Part shown: one piece after another, positions 48,268 through 60,600 of the stretch | Layout: each line of letters opens with the position of its first letter | How positions within the stretch are numbered: position 1 is the stretch's first letter | NCBI GenBank assembly: GCA_910574455.1 | Contig: CAJSYZ010000005.1 | Location: 2,232,001 to 2,296,000 of the forward strand | DNA from: Trichaptum fuscoviolaceum | Lineage: Eukaryota > Basidiomycota > Agaricomycetes > Hymenochaetales > Trichaptaceae | Reading direction: 5' to 3' | DNA length: 64,000 nt | Position numbers and translations under genes: made by a program | Notes under the pieces: model-generated | The model's input: the letters and a program-made list of their open reading frames with translations, nothing else | Told to the model about the DNA's origin: nothing | The model's database searches: none

Positions 48268-49894
48268 TCATACGACTGGACTGAGGTCGAATCGCCCGTC
48301 TTCTGATCGCAGTGCAACCCCCTTTTCGGTGACGATCGCCGTAATCAGCTCAGCTGGTGTGACGTCAAAGCTCGGATTGTATACACTCTCGGCGTCTAAG
48401 CCCGGAGGCGTCAGCATCACGACCGCCTGCTGCTTCTGGCCCTCTGCGTTCTCGACAGTGGGGTAAACTGCCCCGCGCACGAGGCAGGCTTCCAGCCAAG
48501 GTCGTTGCTCGATCGGGATGCTATTTCAAAGACGAGGGATTTGTTTTGTTAATTGTGTGAACGCGGCGAGGAACCCCGCAACTGCAGACGCTCACTGGTT
48601 TCCATCGGCGATGTCCAGGTCGACCGTGCTGATCGGTGCAACAACAATGAAGGGAATTTTGTGACGCGCTGCTAATACAGCGGCGTTGTATGTCCCAATC
48701 TAAAGCGATTAAAACAAATCAGCGAGCGCTTTGCTCCTCGGATTCGAAGTATTCCAAGAGCCAAGACACACCTTGTTCGCAGTATCGCCATTCTTCGCAA
48801 TGCGATCGGCCCCGACGACTACCCGGAAGCAGAATTATTTTCGTCAGAAACAAATTCTTGCGCATCCGGCCCACCATCGGTTCAAGAGGAACGTACCAAC
48901 ACCGTGGATCTGGTGATGCTGGAACAGCGACCCCACCATCGTATCGCAAATCATGACAGATGGTACCTTCAGCGATAGGAGCTCCATGGCGGTTAACCTA
49001 CATGGTAAGATACGCGCCTGCATTGTGAATAGATTGTATACACAGGTGTAGCAAGGGGGCGCGACATACCGAGAACCTTGGTGATAAGGCGCGGTTTGCG
49101 TGAAGTACGCCTTCCCGAGCTGCCCAGTTTCAAATAGGCGTGTAATCAGCCCGAGCGCCGTGCCGTAGCCCTGTCAGTGTTCGGTCGCGCGCGCACGTCA
49201 AGGAAATTAGAACAAGCAATCGAGCAAATTTGCAAGCAAAAAGGGAGAAATGGATAACGTACAGACGTGGCTAGGGAGCCGGTATTGCATACAGTCAGTA
49301 CATTGAGCGCACTCGCATCGCCCCCGGCGGCTTTCGTGTGTTCGACGAGCCATTCGGCCCCATGTTTCGCCATCTCCTTATTTCGCCCCACGTCCTCGTC
49401 AGCGACCCGCCGCCCCTCCTCTACGAGCTCCTGCGCAATCGCGCGCGCATCCTTTTCTGCCAACACGCCGCTCTCGAGGGTCCGCGAAAGCCGTCGCGTC
49501 GCTGCGCCCAGGTTGACCGCGGTGGGTCGCGCGGTGTATAAGTAGTCGAGCAATGGCTGTACGTAGGATTTGAGAGCGTCGGATGAGGAAAGGAAGTCTG
49601 GTGCTGGAGATTTCTTGAGAGCTTGAGAGAGGTGGGAGGAGAGCGAGAGAGCAGCCAGTGAGGCAATTGCAGGCGCTCCTCGAATCTAAGTAGTCCAAAC
49701 AGACAGCTGGAGCCTAAGCATACTGAACATATGCATATTGACGGAAAGTGACGCACTTTCATAGTCTTAATCGCATCATGCGCCTCTTCGATAGTGTTTA
49801 TGGGTAAGAACTCGACGACATGGGGCAGTAGGAGCTGATTGACAATCTGGATGTCATCGCCTGATGTCTGAATCGATGTCAGACTGGTGCTCAT
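48268..49894 (-). CDS. mri1: Methylthioribose-1-phosphate isomerase
   Basis: Enzyme of the methionine salvage pathway, turning 5-methylthioribose 1-phosphate into 5-methylthioribulose 1-phosphate in the cytosol. It belongs to the eIF2B-related fold. The start reads [19 protein letters not shown], with [19 protein letters not shown]. After an intron comes [19 protein letters not shown], the expected substrate-binding motif, then [17 protein letters not shown]. The active-site Cys appears in [13 protein letters not shown]; the catalytic Asp lies in [17 protein letters not shown]. Further family marks are GYGTALGLI, then [13 protein letters not shown] and [17 protein letters not shown]. The end has [17 protein letters not shown]. 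Eight or so exons. All expected catalytic residues are seen. Confidence 0.94.
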
Positions 49895-50010
49895 TTTTTC
49901 ACTGGCTTTGGCCGCTGTAAGTCGATGTCGCCCAGCGAGTAATGCTTGCTGTACAGCCTTTTTGTTCGGAGAGTGGAGGAAGGGACAGCAAAGTCGCGCT
50001 TCCTTTGCAT
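49891..50010 (-). promoter_or_regulatory. Possible upstream ORF overlapping the MRI1 start (ATGA)
   Basis: A 39-codon frame starts at an ATG at 50010 and reads MQRKRDFAVPSSTLRTKR. Its TGA overlaps the MRI1 start codon as ATGA. If this segment belongs to the MRI1 leader, it could control translation by termination and restart. A second ATG frame in another phase (50093-49899) overlaps it. Transcript start is unknown, so this is tentative. Confidence 0.3.
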
Positions 50011-50301
50011 ACCAGTGAGTTGGCCATTTGGAAGAGAAATTTCGTGATCAAGGCGCGCGCATGTGCGCAAACTTTGAGCTCGCCCGAGAACATTTTTAGA
50101 GTACCGGTACCGCTCTTCCGCGCTCACAATTCATCATTCAAGTTGTAGCTTGTTCTCACCGAAACTATAGATGAGTGCATCCTACTAGTAGCTAGTATTA
50201 CAGCCCGAGCACAATGTGCAGATAATACACCTCAACGCAGCAAACAAATTACAATATTAGATGAACAATTCACAAAATCTAGCACGCAGCAGTCATCGTA
50301 C

Positions 50302-51708
50302 TCAACCTTTCGTTTCGCTCTTTTGAAAGAACGTAGAAAGCTTCGCCATTCCCTTGGTGTTTACCTTCTTCAACTTTTCTACACCTTTAGAAGCCTGCGT
50401 AGCCGCTTTCCGCTTTTTCCCGTCGGGCTCGGCGTCCTTCTGACTATCGCTCTTTCCGTTCCCTTGCTGAATGAGAAGCGTGCCATCATTTTGCATGGAA
50501 GATACATGGGCATCGAGGGCTGAGAAGCTGACAGTCCCAGTCAGTTAAGATCATGGCGAATTCACTCATGTTTTACTGCACTTACTCGAATCTAGAAAGA
50601 AGCTCTTGATGCAGAGCAGGGGAGATGTACTGGGAGACCAAATCACAGGCCAGCTTAATCCTCCCGACTAACGAGTATTTTTCAGCATAAAGAATGCAGC
50701 AGTCAAATAGAGGGGGCCTACGTTCTAGTAGCTTTTCCTTGTCATCGCCCATCAGCCCATCCTTCGCTAGCTCCCGAGAGAGAGTACGAGATTTGTCGAT
50801 TACGCCCCCTTTGCTCAGTCGAGTGACCTTCTTCTCCAAATACAGGAGGGTATTGGGCCGAGAAAATCGGTATACAACGAGGTCGCTATTCACCTCTATA
50901 AGTCCCCCTTGATTAAGACAGTAGTACACGGCGAAAGACATTGATTCAATCCACACCTTTCACCTCGCAAACATGCTTCATCGAGTCTTGCACACACTGA
51001 AGTCGCCCCAGCTCTGTGACATCACTTTCGTAAATTGACATGGACGAGTCACCTCCGCTGCTTGCATCATCTGTCTTCGAAAGTGCCGCACTGCCTTCCT
51101 CGAACAAGTCCTCCACAGTGCGGAAGCTGCCCGCAGTACCGTCTTTCTGGATGCAGCAGTTGGTTCATTAGTATCGCGAGTTGCACTCCAGCAGTGCTGA
51201 ACACGAACCGGAGACACAGCTTGTAGAATGGGTAGAAGCAAGAAGGTCGGATCGACAGGCGTAAGAACAAGGAGAGATCCGTCTGCGTTCCGCGATGTAG
51301 TGTGACTTCATGTTTTAATTTCATTTTGTCTGTGAGCTCACCAGAGATAACCTCTGCTTCATTGAACCATGACCTCTTGGCAGTTGGGTCTATTGATTGC
51401 ACTTCGAGTATCTTTGACGCCTTGCCATCTGCAGATACACTGGGAAGAAACAGTGATGACAGTCCTAGGGCATCTCATCAGCAAGCAGTGGAGGAGAAAC
51501 AGCAAGAATGATACAAACCAGTTCTGGGATGAGGTAGACGGAGGAAAACTAGTCCCGCATTAAAAGTTTCTTCTTGTTGCAGCTTTTCATTTAGCTGTAC
51601 TGTTAGGGCGTCGACAACATCTATATTACTTTTAGTCTTGCAGAATTTGAGCAGTGGTTTAGTCCCTGAATATATACCTATAGGTAGGACAGCAAAACGT
51701 GTGTTCAT
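50302..51708 (-). CDS. Ribonuclease H2 subunit B
   Basis: Non-catalytic subunit of the nuclear RNase H2 complex, which removes ribonucleotides and RNA-DNA hybrids. The start MNTRFAVLPIGIYSGTKP is followed by several small exons (LVFLRLPHPRTG; VQSIDPTAKRSWFNEAEV). The core motif is DGSLLVLTPVDPTFLLLPI, the conserved B-subunit signature, followed by LGRLQCVQDSMKHVC. The long exon has SKSRTLSRELAKDGLM-like segments and ACDLVSQYISPALHQELL. The Lys-rich tail ends GMAKLSTFFQKSETKG. This resembles the C-terminal PCNA-interaction box of other B subunits, with Phe-Phe present but no leading Gln. About six exons, total near 330 residues. Confidence 0.88.
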
Positions 51709-52271
51709 GGTTTACAGACAGAATGAGAGGAGGAAGAGTAGTGATGACACGCGCGTGTTCAATCTGAGCGCACGGCGTGTTGTTTACGCGTTATTTGTAC
51801 ACCCCATCCTGACTACCTAAGAACTCCATGTAGTCTTACCGGACTTTCCAACCGATAAATAATTGTTTGCAGGTCCTAAATTACACATACATATAACGAA
51901 GAACGTCTACCAAATATAAACATAAAAAATCCCGCTAACCAACACAAGAAATGCTTTGGATTCATCCCAATCGTCCCCGTCATATCCGATCGTAACCTCA
52001 GTCCCATGATCATACGAGGACCTCGCCTTTGCAAGATACAGTATGTATTAGGATGTAGAGGGGAGGAAGCGACTCTGGTCATGCGTGATGCCGACTTTCG
52101 AATTGTACCGATCGCGTAACCACATCGTCAGGTCTATGTGATGGTCAAATTGCTTCCCGGAAGCACTTAAGAAATCGCCGGAAACAAGCGATAAACATCG
52201 CTTGATAACTAGAGTGTCTGAGTACTAGTTGAGAGTAGGTTTCGCTGAGATGTTGAAAGTAAAAAGAAATA
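51709..52271. other. Intergenic region, no gene seen
   Basis: 563 bases between two minus-strand genes, holding the RNase H2B promoter and the 3' flank of the membrane-protein gene. No structured element was noted. Confidence 0.4.
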
Positions 52272-53690
52272 TCAAGTCCCATAATTCCACGCTCTTTCCC
52301 TGTACGGATCCTTATATGAGTAGTCGTCTGGCTGAGGTACTGTCCTAATTGGTGCCTTTCCTTTCCTACAGATGGAGCTTAGTAGAAGAATAGTGCAAGT
52401 ATTGTATGATAGAACGCACTCTGCTCGAGTATAATGCCGCTCTTCCGGTGGAGGAGGAGGAGGTTGTGCACCCATGGGATTGTAAGCAGGTTCATGATGC
52501 GTGTAGTATTGCTGATGTTGCTCTTCGTAACGTTGTTGTTCTTGAGGATAGCGTTGGTCGGGCTGGTAGCGCTGCTCTTGAGGGTAGTGTTGCTCTTGCG
52601 GATAGCGTTGTTCCGGTGGGTAATGTTCGCCGTAACGTTGCTCTCCGTAGCGCTGTACATATTGGTCTGCATTCTGACCCATGTTTGCAGCATTCCCGTT
52701 TCCACTGGCACGAGCCACTGATGTTGGTGAACAGTCTGAGCAGCGATAAACGAACATTAGACGAGAAAAATACTAACCCTCAATGATCCGTCGATCGGCT
52801 TCACGGGTGTAGCTCTCCGCCATAGCAGCATAACGTTTGATTTGCCAGCTTAGCTGAGTAGCACGAGATTTGTCACCCTGAGCCAACGCCCACTTCTTTT
52901 CTTCTTTACACCGTCTCCTATCAGCCTCCGCAATCGCAGCTTTCTTGCGTAAGTTGCCCAGCTGAAGGTCAACAAGACGTCCGAGGCCAGTGTATCCGGT
53001 GAGTTCCAACGAGCTCGTTGCCGTTTCGTCCGTGACGAACGACATGTCACGACGAGGGACACTCGGTTCGCGCTTGCGATTTACTTCTTGCAGCCGGGCT
53101 CGGGCATGCTCTCGTCGGATTTTCCGTCGATCGCTCGAGCGGAGACGGGGCGGTTCCTCCTCCTCCTCGTCGGTAACGACAGATACGCCAGAGCTCTCTT
53201 GGAATCCTTCGGCCAGGGCCGCAGTCAGGGCATAGGATGCAGCAGCTCCTCCGAGTGCGGATATAAAAGTGAAAGACAGCTTGTCGATGTTGTTCTGGGA
53301 CGAGAAATCGAGCAATGCGCGCGCCACGAACGCCACGGCGAGTGCGGGTGCAAAGGACGGAAATTCGGAGAACACATATTGTAGCAAGGCGCCTTGGAAC
53401 AACCCTTGTACAATGTAATCTCCGGTACTCGATGACGACGACTGATCAAAGTAGCCGGACGATCCAGGTGTCCGAGAGACTGAGTTGAATAAAATACGTG
53501 CACCGAGACCGATAGCTATTGGTACTGCTGCTGTTAAAGACATCCAGCTCCTGGGAACGTCAAAAATGTTGTCCTTCATCCATGAAACAAGAAAAAGAGT
53601 CGAGATAAACAAGAAAAAGAGAGCGCCTGCGCAACGTCGCTGAGATATGTGGCGAAGTCGTGTTTGGGAAAGGCGAAGGTTTGGGTCCAA
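52272..53690 (-). CDS. Membrane protein of unknown function with Tyr/Pro/Gln repeats
   Basis: The N-terminal frame begins LDPNLRLSQTRLRHISQRR; no ATG directly precedes it, so the first Met exon is unresolved and 53690 is only the edge of the open frame. Hydrophobic helices follow (GALFFLFISTLFLVSWM; LTAAVPIAIGLGARILF), then QGALLQYVFSEFPSFAPAL and FISALGGAAASYALTAAL. A charged region with DRRKIRREHARARLQEVN and many Arg/Lys residues comes next, probably coiled coil. After an intron near 52772-52733 the tail has repeats of the type YPQEQ and RYPQEQ, then a PPPPPP run. The protein ends DPYRERAWNYGT. No named family is recognised. It is 125 bases from the divergent SET gene. Confidence 0.68.
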
Positions 53691-53815
53691 CTTGAGGGAA
53701 CGTTGCCCATTGTCCGAAAATAGTAGCCTAAGTACGTAAAATTAATTCATGTCGATCCCGCTTTCTTTCTTTTCCTTCTGCTCACCATACTTTTCAAGTT
53801 ATATACATAGTCAGC

Positions 53816-55791
53816 ATGGATCAGTTTGTAGACTGGTTCAAGGAACATCATGGCACAATCGATGCTGAGAGCATGGTCCTCACTGATATTCCTGGTCAAG
53901 GAAGAGGCGCCATTGCTCTTCGAGATATACCGGTCTGTGTTTAAATGGTTTCCCCCTGAAGCTGCTAAAATACTAACATGAAGATGTCAGGAAGGCCACA
54001 CACTATTCACTGTTCCTCGAGATTTGACGCTTTCCATGCGTACCTCGGCCTTGCCGAGTCTCTTGGGCGAACGTAGTTGGCGCAAGTTTCGGTTGCACAA
54101 AGGTTGGGCAGGTATCATTTTATGCATGATGTGGGAGGAAGCAAGAGGTGATGATTCAAAGTGGTCTGTGTACCTAAGTGAGAATATCTCCATTATTATT
54201 ATGAGCTGTCTGCCGACAGCCTATGTCTTCAGGAAGTATGCCAACGCAGTTCAATACGCCCATGTTTTGGACAGCCGAGGAGCTCGAGGAACTTGGTGGA
54301 ACGACAGTGCGTGGTAAGTCGCATTGCATCCTCGTGCTTGTATGGTACTCAGGTCGATATTATAGAGAAGATAGGCAAAGAGGAGGCCGAGAAGGATTAC
54401 CGGGAGAAGCTCCTACCAGCCATACAAGTGAGTATCAACTACACGGCGTTGCGTCCATCGTCTATCACTGAGACTCGACATAGAGCAACACGGATATATT
54501 CAGGCCTGAACACCTCGATTCTTACTACTCCTTGCAAAACTATCATATCATGGGTAGCAGAATCCTCTCGCGCTGCTTCCATGTGGAGAAATGGGAAGGT
54601 GATGAAGAGGATGAGCGAGAAGAGAACGAGAACGAGAACGAGAACGAGAATGACATCAGTCACGATGGCATGGAAGTGGATGAAGAGCCCTCAACACCGA
54701 ATGATTCCGTAGTCTCGGACAGAATCGAAGGAGTGGAAGTCGTGGAAGAAGATGACGAAGAAGATGACGACCCCTCCGACGTCGCTATGGTTCCTATGGC
54801 CGACATGCTAAATGCGCGATATGGATCCGAAAATGTGTGTCATTCCTCTATTCAAGTTATTTGATTGAAGAGCATTGATAACTAAAGCACTTCTTCAGGC
54901 CAAGTTGTTTTATGAGCCAACGGAACTGATTATGATCACAACGAAAGCTATCAAATCCGGGGACCAAATAGTGAGCGTCCTCCTCATTATAGTTCGCTTC
55001 AGATGTCGATATATTTCCGTGTTTCTCAGTACAATACGTACGGCGATCCTCCGAATGCAGACCTCCTTCGGCGATATGGACATGTCGACGTTATTCCTGT
55101 CCCAGAGGGCGGAGATGGAGAGGGTAACCCTATGGACGAGGTTGAGATTCCAGCCAACCTTTCCCTCGCAGTCGTCGCAGACCATCTCCAAAAGGATCCA
55201 AATGACACGTGTCTGAAAGAAAGGATCGATTGGTGGCTTGAAGAGGGTGAGGAGGAGTAAGTGTCAATCCCATTTGCTTAGCGTGATAATTTACGCCCGC
55301 TACCTCATAGTGTTTTTGCCTTGAAGCGTGACCTAGCCCCTCCCGAAGGATTGATCTCATTCTCAAAGCTCCTTCTACTTCCGGTTCCGGAGTGGGAGAA
55401 AGCGAAAGTAAAATCAAAGCCTCCGAAGCCAAAGGTGGATAGAGATGTCTTACCGGTACTTCTTGACGTACTAAGAAGGAGACTAAGCCAATACCCAACC
55501 TCCGCAGAGGTCAGTTAAATCTGTATGAATCCTTGATTGTGTTTGCAAGACTAACTCTTTATTCGTCGTGCATAGGATGACGCAAAAGTTCTACAAGATT
55601 CCTCTCTCTCTTACAACAAGCGAAATGCGATCACCGTACGTCTCGCGGAAAAGAGGATTTTGAATGCTTATTTGACGAAGCTCGGAAAGCTTCAAATAGA
55701 ATTGGGGACCGAGAACACAAAGGTGAATAAAGAAAAGAGAAAACGCGCCGACGAGCGTCAACCAGATACCGGAAAGCGCAAAAGGAATTAA
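53816..55791 (+). CDS. SET-domain protein lysine methyltransferase, SETD6/Rkm type
   Basis: Methyltransferase of the SETD6/Rkm group, which in fungi modifies ribosomal proteins such as eL42 and in animals modifies other targets. The start MDQFVDWFKEHHGTIDAES leads into MVLTDIPGQGRGAIALRD, the opening of the split SET domain. Next come HTLFTVPRDLTLSMRTSAL and MPTQFNTPMFWTAEELEEL. An acidic insert with Glu-Asn repeats interrupts the domain. Then follow VAMVPMADMLNARYG and NTYGDPPNADLLRRYGHVD, the SAM- and substrate-binding signature, with AdoMet-contact NxYG intact. The C-terminal Rubisco-LSMT-like region spans several exons and ends GKRKRN, a basic tail. About ten exons. The start is 125 bases from a divergent gene. 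Confidence 0.9.
54622..54651 (+). repeat. GAGAAC hexanucleotide microsatellite in coding DNA
   Basis: Five consecutive near-perfect GAGAAC units encode an Glu-Asn run inside the acidic insert of the SETD6-like gene. The repeat length is a multiple of three, so it does not change the frame. Confidence 0.85.
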
Positions 55792-56099
55792 CATGCTCTG
55801 GATCTCATCTGATTGTATCCAATAAACTAGACATACGTTACGACTTCGCGGACGCTACATATAGTGATCCATAAAAATGTTCTCAGCAACAGAGTGTCTC
55901 CAAAATCAGGAAAGTAGTAATTCCTGTGTGAGAACCGCACATGAGCGAGTCTGTGGGCTCTGTCTGGGTTTGAGTTTGAGTGTATGAGATGAAACCCTTC
56001 GGGTCCATGTACCGCAATCGGGTATTCCTATGGGCTGCTGCATGAATGCGAACAGGCGATCGCCTTCTACAAGAGAATGATGCTTCGCATTCATAGAGC

Positions 56100-56767
56100 T
56101 CAGCTTTCGTCCTTGATTGTCATTTGAGAATCGGAAGGTTCAAGACCACCCCCCTCGCCACCTTCAAGGAAAGGCGCCAGGTCGGGGAAGTGCTGTTTTA
56201 GGGAAGAGTTCAGATAACTTCTGTACGTCTGGTACAGAAGTACAGAGAAGAGACAACCTGGGTAAGTATGTGGAAACGAAACAGTGAGTCCTTCTCGTCA
56301 CGCACCTCGATTGCACGAATCTTGCCATTCATGAATTGATTCTCAGTTGCCGCACGCTCAAATCTTTCCTTTGTAGTGACCATAGGGTTCTTCCCATTGT
56401 CGATTTCCCTAACGAATATAAGTTAAACGATTGTATGAAATGTTGTATTCGGTACGTACTGCAGCACTTCCAATGGTACCAACGTCCTCAAACCCTCCGC
56501 CATCTCATCAATAGCCGCAAGATGCTTGATTACGTCGTTGACTCTCTGCCCAACAGGCTTGCCGCCGCCTGAATCAAGCGATCCAGGACGTACCATTGCT
56601 TTCTCTTTCGTAGAATCGTTTACCACAGTGGTTCCGAGGTTGTAGAGCGAGTTAGCAAGACCGATGAGCTCGAGCTCCAGTTCACCCTGGAGACCGACAG
56701 GGAGAGGAGATTGGGCGCCATCTGCTGGAGAGTCGGCAGATACAGGATCTAAGTGCTGTTGCGCCAT
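56100..56767 (-). CDS. med10: Mediator complex subunit 10
   Basis: Middle-module subunit of Mediator (Nut2 in yeast), linking activators to RNA polymerase II. The start MAQQHLDPVSADSPADGAQ precedes ELELELIGLANSLYNLGTT and VGQRVNDVIKHLAAIDEM, the helical core of the family. The next exon reads DNGKNPMVTTKERFERAA and NQFMNGKIRAIE, the strongest match. The last exon is SYLNSSLKQHFPDLAPFL, followed by an acidic, Gly-rich tail ending IKDES at 56100. About 190 residues in four exons. It is convergent with the SETD6-like gene (308 bases apart). Confidence 0.88.
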
Positions 56768-57632
56768 TTTTGTAGGTGCGATACAATGAAGTCAGGCGTT
56801 GAGGTTAGTAGTCTCACTTCAAAGTTGAAACCCAGGCTGCGTGGGACTCGGAGCTTCAACCACAAGGCGTCTCTTCTCTCCATCCCACTCCTTGAAGTGT
56901 CACAGACCTCTTACTATTAATCTGTACCTTCCGGCTATTGAATGGCCCAAGCTTACGTCGAGGTAAATACTTTTTATTGTTTTTCTACATCACTTTCAAT
57001 GAGCGAATATTTGTCATTTTTACAAAAGTAAGCTATGTCTCATGTACGACTAGCTTAACCAGACATTTAACGACCATTTCAATTGTAGACTAGGCGATCT
57101 CAAGAATGACAAAGTCAGCTATCTGCTGAAAAAGCTCTGACCCATTTAACCTGTCGTCATATATCTTGGGTTTGCTGGTGAATGGCTCAGTACTTCGCTT
57201 TCTCCGGGCCGCAACTGGAAAGACTCGGCCATGAATTATGTGGACAAGCTATCCTTATCTCGACAGCAGAAGAAGTTAAGTGAATGATGTGTAAAACGGA
57301 ATCTGTTTGTACGCGAAGTACTAAGTGCTACACGGTGCGTACTCGACCCACTGACCGACAATCAGGTGACGCTTCTCGTGCAATAATAGAGAGTGCACTC
57401 GCATGTGCACTACGGAGGAAAGTGATGATAGATTTCGTGTCTCGGTACCGTGCTAGTATCATCTATACGGGGGTGCTTCCTCGGATACTACGTAGACGGA
57501 AGCGAACGACCTCATGCCGACTCCCAAAAGAACACCTCAAATCCACCATATGACCGTGCTGCTAACGTGCTCTAATAAAACAACGGGCCGTCAATTATCA
57601 TACTTAAGACGCTGCGATCGTCAGGGTCTTGG
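56768..57632. promoter_or_regulatory. Shared divergent upstream region, MED10 / DUF5695 gene
   Basis: 865 bases between divergent start codons. It is long enough to hold two independent promoters. I saw no clear TATA box, and open frames within look random. Confidence 0.4.
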
Positions 57633-60600
57633 ATGTACAAGTGCGTCAACGCGATGCTCTGGTTCTCTATCTATTGTTCTCTATCTTTGTTGGCCGTCAC
57701 TGCGAAATCCCAGAATGATTCTCTGGGTCTTGCCAATGGCATTCAGACTTTCAGCACGCCAAGCTTCTCCTTCAGCATTGTCAATGACTCCCATATTGCT
57801 TACTCCTTACGACCCAAAGGGGAGACTAGTACCTTTGACTTCCTCCCCTATGATGTTATGAGCAAACGCGACAACAATGGCCAGCATCACCTAGGCGACG
57901 TGACTTTCCGAGCTCGCGTTGTAGGATCTAGCGCATGGCAGACTGTTGACTCTTCTACAATTCGTGCGAAGGTAGACGCCCTTCCGGTGTCCGGCGAGAC
58001 CCTTGCTTCTGCCAACTTGTCTCCAACCTTACCTTTGGATTCCCTCCTTAACATTACTCGACGCTGGGTCCTCACAAACGGTCATTTGCAGCTCCTATTT
58101 GATGTGAAGAATGCCCAATCAAGCCCGGTTGAAATTGGCTCGTTAGGTGCCCCTCTTGAATTTAACAATGTAAGTGACCGGTTGCTCATACATATCCAGA
58201 TCAGACACCGACTATCCTGTAGATCTTCACGGACCGTACAGCTGCAGATACGAACTATAATTGCAGTCTCTTTGACCCTTACATTGGACAGGACGCGGGC
58301 TACGTTCAAGTGACCCCTCTTTTGGGTACGCTTCCGCCGCTGGTTGTTACACCCGTCGGTAAATCGCCCCTCGAAGGTTGGCGATTCCTTCCAGAAGACA
58401 CATCTGCCGACCCATTCTATCAATCCCAGACATTTGAAGGCCTGTACGAATGGCAGTTCCACACATTGGCATACGCGGAAAATGAATGGAGCGCCACTGT
58501 ACCATGGAACAACGCGACGTCTGCTATACTAGAACCAGGCGCGACAAGAACATACGGACTTCAGTTCGACATTGCTTCGTCTATCCGGGCTATTGAGGAT
58601 ACGCTTCATAGTCTCGCACGGCCTGTAGCCGTAGGAATCCCTGGCTACATCATACCTCTGGATCAAACCGGAAAGCTTTTCCTCAGCTTTGGGTCGACCG
58701 TACGATCTATGTCGGTTAGCCCGGTTGGCGCACTCACCTGGACAAGAAATTCTGACTCGGTGAACGCGAGCTGGGCTGGCTTCGACATTAACCCCAAGAC
58801 ATGGGGGCGCTCGCGACTTACTATTACATACGCAGACGGTACCCTTCAGACTGTCCACTACTATGTGACAAAGGCTGCCACAGAAGTAATCAGCGATCTT
58901 GGAAACTTCCTCACTACTAGCCAGTGGTTTGACAATCCATCCGATCCCTTCCAACGTTCGCCATCAGTAATCAGCTACGATAGGGAGGCGGATGCCGTCG
59001 TAAGGGATGACCCGAGGGCCTGGATCCCGGGCCTCAGTGATGAAGCGGGTGCTGGGTCGTGGTTGGCCGCCGCAATGAAGCAGTTCGTACAACCCAGTGC
59101 AGCAGAGGCTGCGAAGATGGAGCTTTTTATCAATACGACGCTCTGGGGATCTGTGCAAAACAGGGCAGGTGTGTTTGAATCCCTTATGTTGAAGCTTTAT
59201 CGAGATTGAATGAACTTTGTAGACAATAGCGTGAAAAAGGTTAGATATCTCTCACAGCTTCGGATGTTGCAAAGTCTCTGAAAGTTCTCCGTCACGGTCC
59301 AGGCCGTCTACTTCTATCAACCAGCACTCGTTCCAAATTATTCGTACCCCACGTCGATAGACTGGGGGAACTGGTGGTCCTGGGATCAAGCTGACTCGTT
59401 CGCGACCGATCGTGCGTACGACTATGTGCATGTCACGGCTGCCTACTGGTCTCTTTACCGAGTTGCTCGCAATTACCCGAATATCACACTGTCCCAATCG
59501 TGGAGTTGGTATCTAAACCAGGCGTTCCAGACAGTACTTGCTATGACGAACGGGCAAGTAGGTTATTCGGGTGACGGTCTCATGGACGAGACTGTCTTCT
59601 TGTTCCTTTTAAGTGACTTGCGAAGGGAGGGACTTGCAGCCAACGCCACCGCTATGGAAAGCAAGATGAAAGCGAGGTACAGTGTCTGGGCAACGGAGAG
59701 GTTTCCGTGAGTTTGCATGACTCCTGGCCGTTGCACAATTATCAATATGATCTTAGATTCGGTTCCGAGATGGCTTGGGATTCGACAGGTCAAGAGGGTG
59801 TATATGCGTGGAGCAAGTTCTTCAACGATACGACAACTGCTATCAACGCTCTTAATTCTATCATCGCGTATCAACCGACGGTCCCACATTGGGGCTACAA
59901 TGGAAATGCACGAAGATACTGGTGAGGCGACGCCATGTCCAAAACTCGGTACTTACTGACCTTTCACACAAGGGACAATATATACGGAGGTAAACTAATG
60001 CGCATCGAACGACAAATCCATCATTATGGCAGTGGCCTAAACGCCCTGCCCCTCATCTCCCAGTTCATGTCCGATCCGTCAGACGTCTACCTCCTCAGAG
60101 TGGGCTTCGGCGGCCTCTCCGGTCCGCTTAGCAATATCGATCAGGGCGGCTTTGCGGCTGCATCATTCCATTCATTCGAAGATACACTCAAGTGGGATGG
60201 CTATTCGGGTGACTACGGTCCAAACTTTGTCGGGCATGCACTCAACTCGGGTGCATTCCTAATTCAACACCCATCCTTCGGGTGGCAGGCATTTGGAGGC
60301 AAGGTAACGAGCGCGTCTTCGATGAACGTCGAGGTGCAAGTGCTCGACTCCGTACGTAGGCGCATCTTCATCGCACCACTAGGAACACTTTTCACGCTGG
60401 ATGCAGGTGCATTCTCTGCCTTCACATTCAACCCCAGGTCGAAGTCGGTTACGTTGACCATTTTGCCTGTGCCGCAAAATGCGCCAAATGCAGCGCCCGC
60501 TCCTCGAGCGAGAATCGTTGTCTCCCAAACCGCTAGCACAGCGAGTGGATTGACACCATCTAAGGTCCTTCAAAACGACGCAGGTGCATGGGTCGCACCT

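Noticed and set aside
52406..52786. 126-codon plus-strand Val/Leu-rich frame
   Set aside because: It is the antisense of the Tyr-Pro-Gln repeats, so its regular composition is explained by them.
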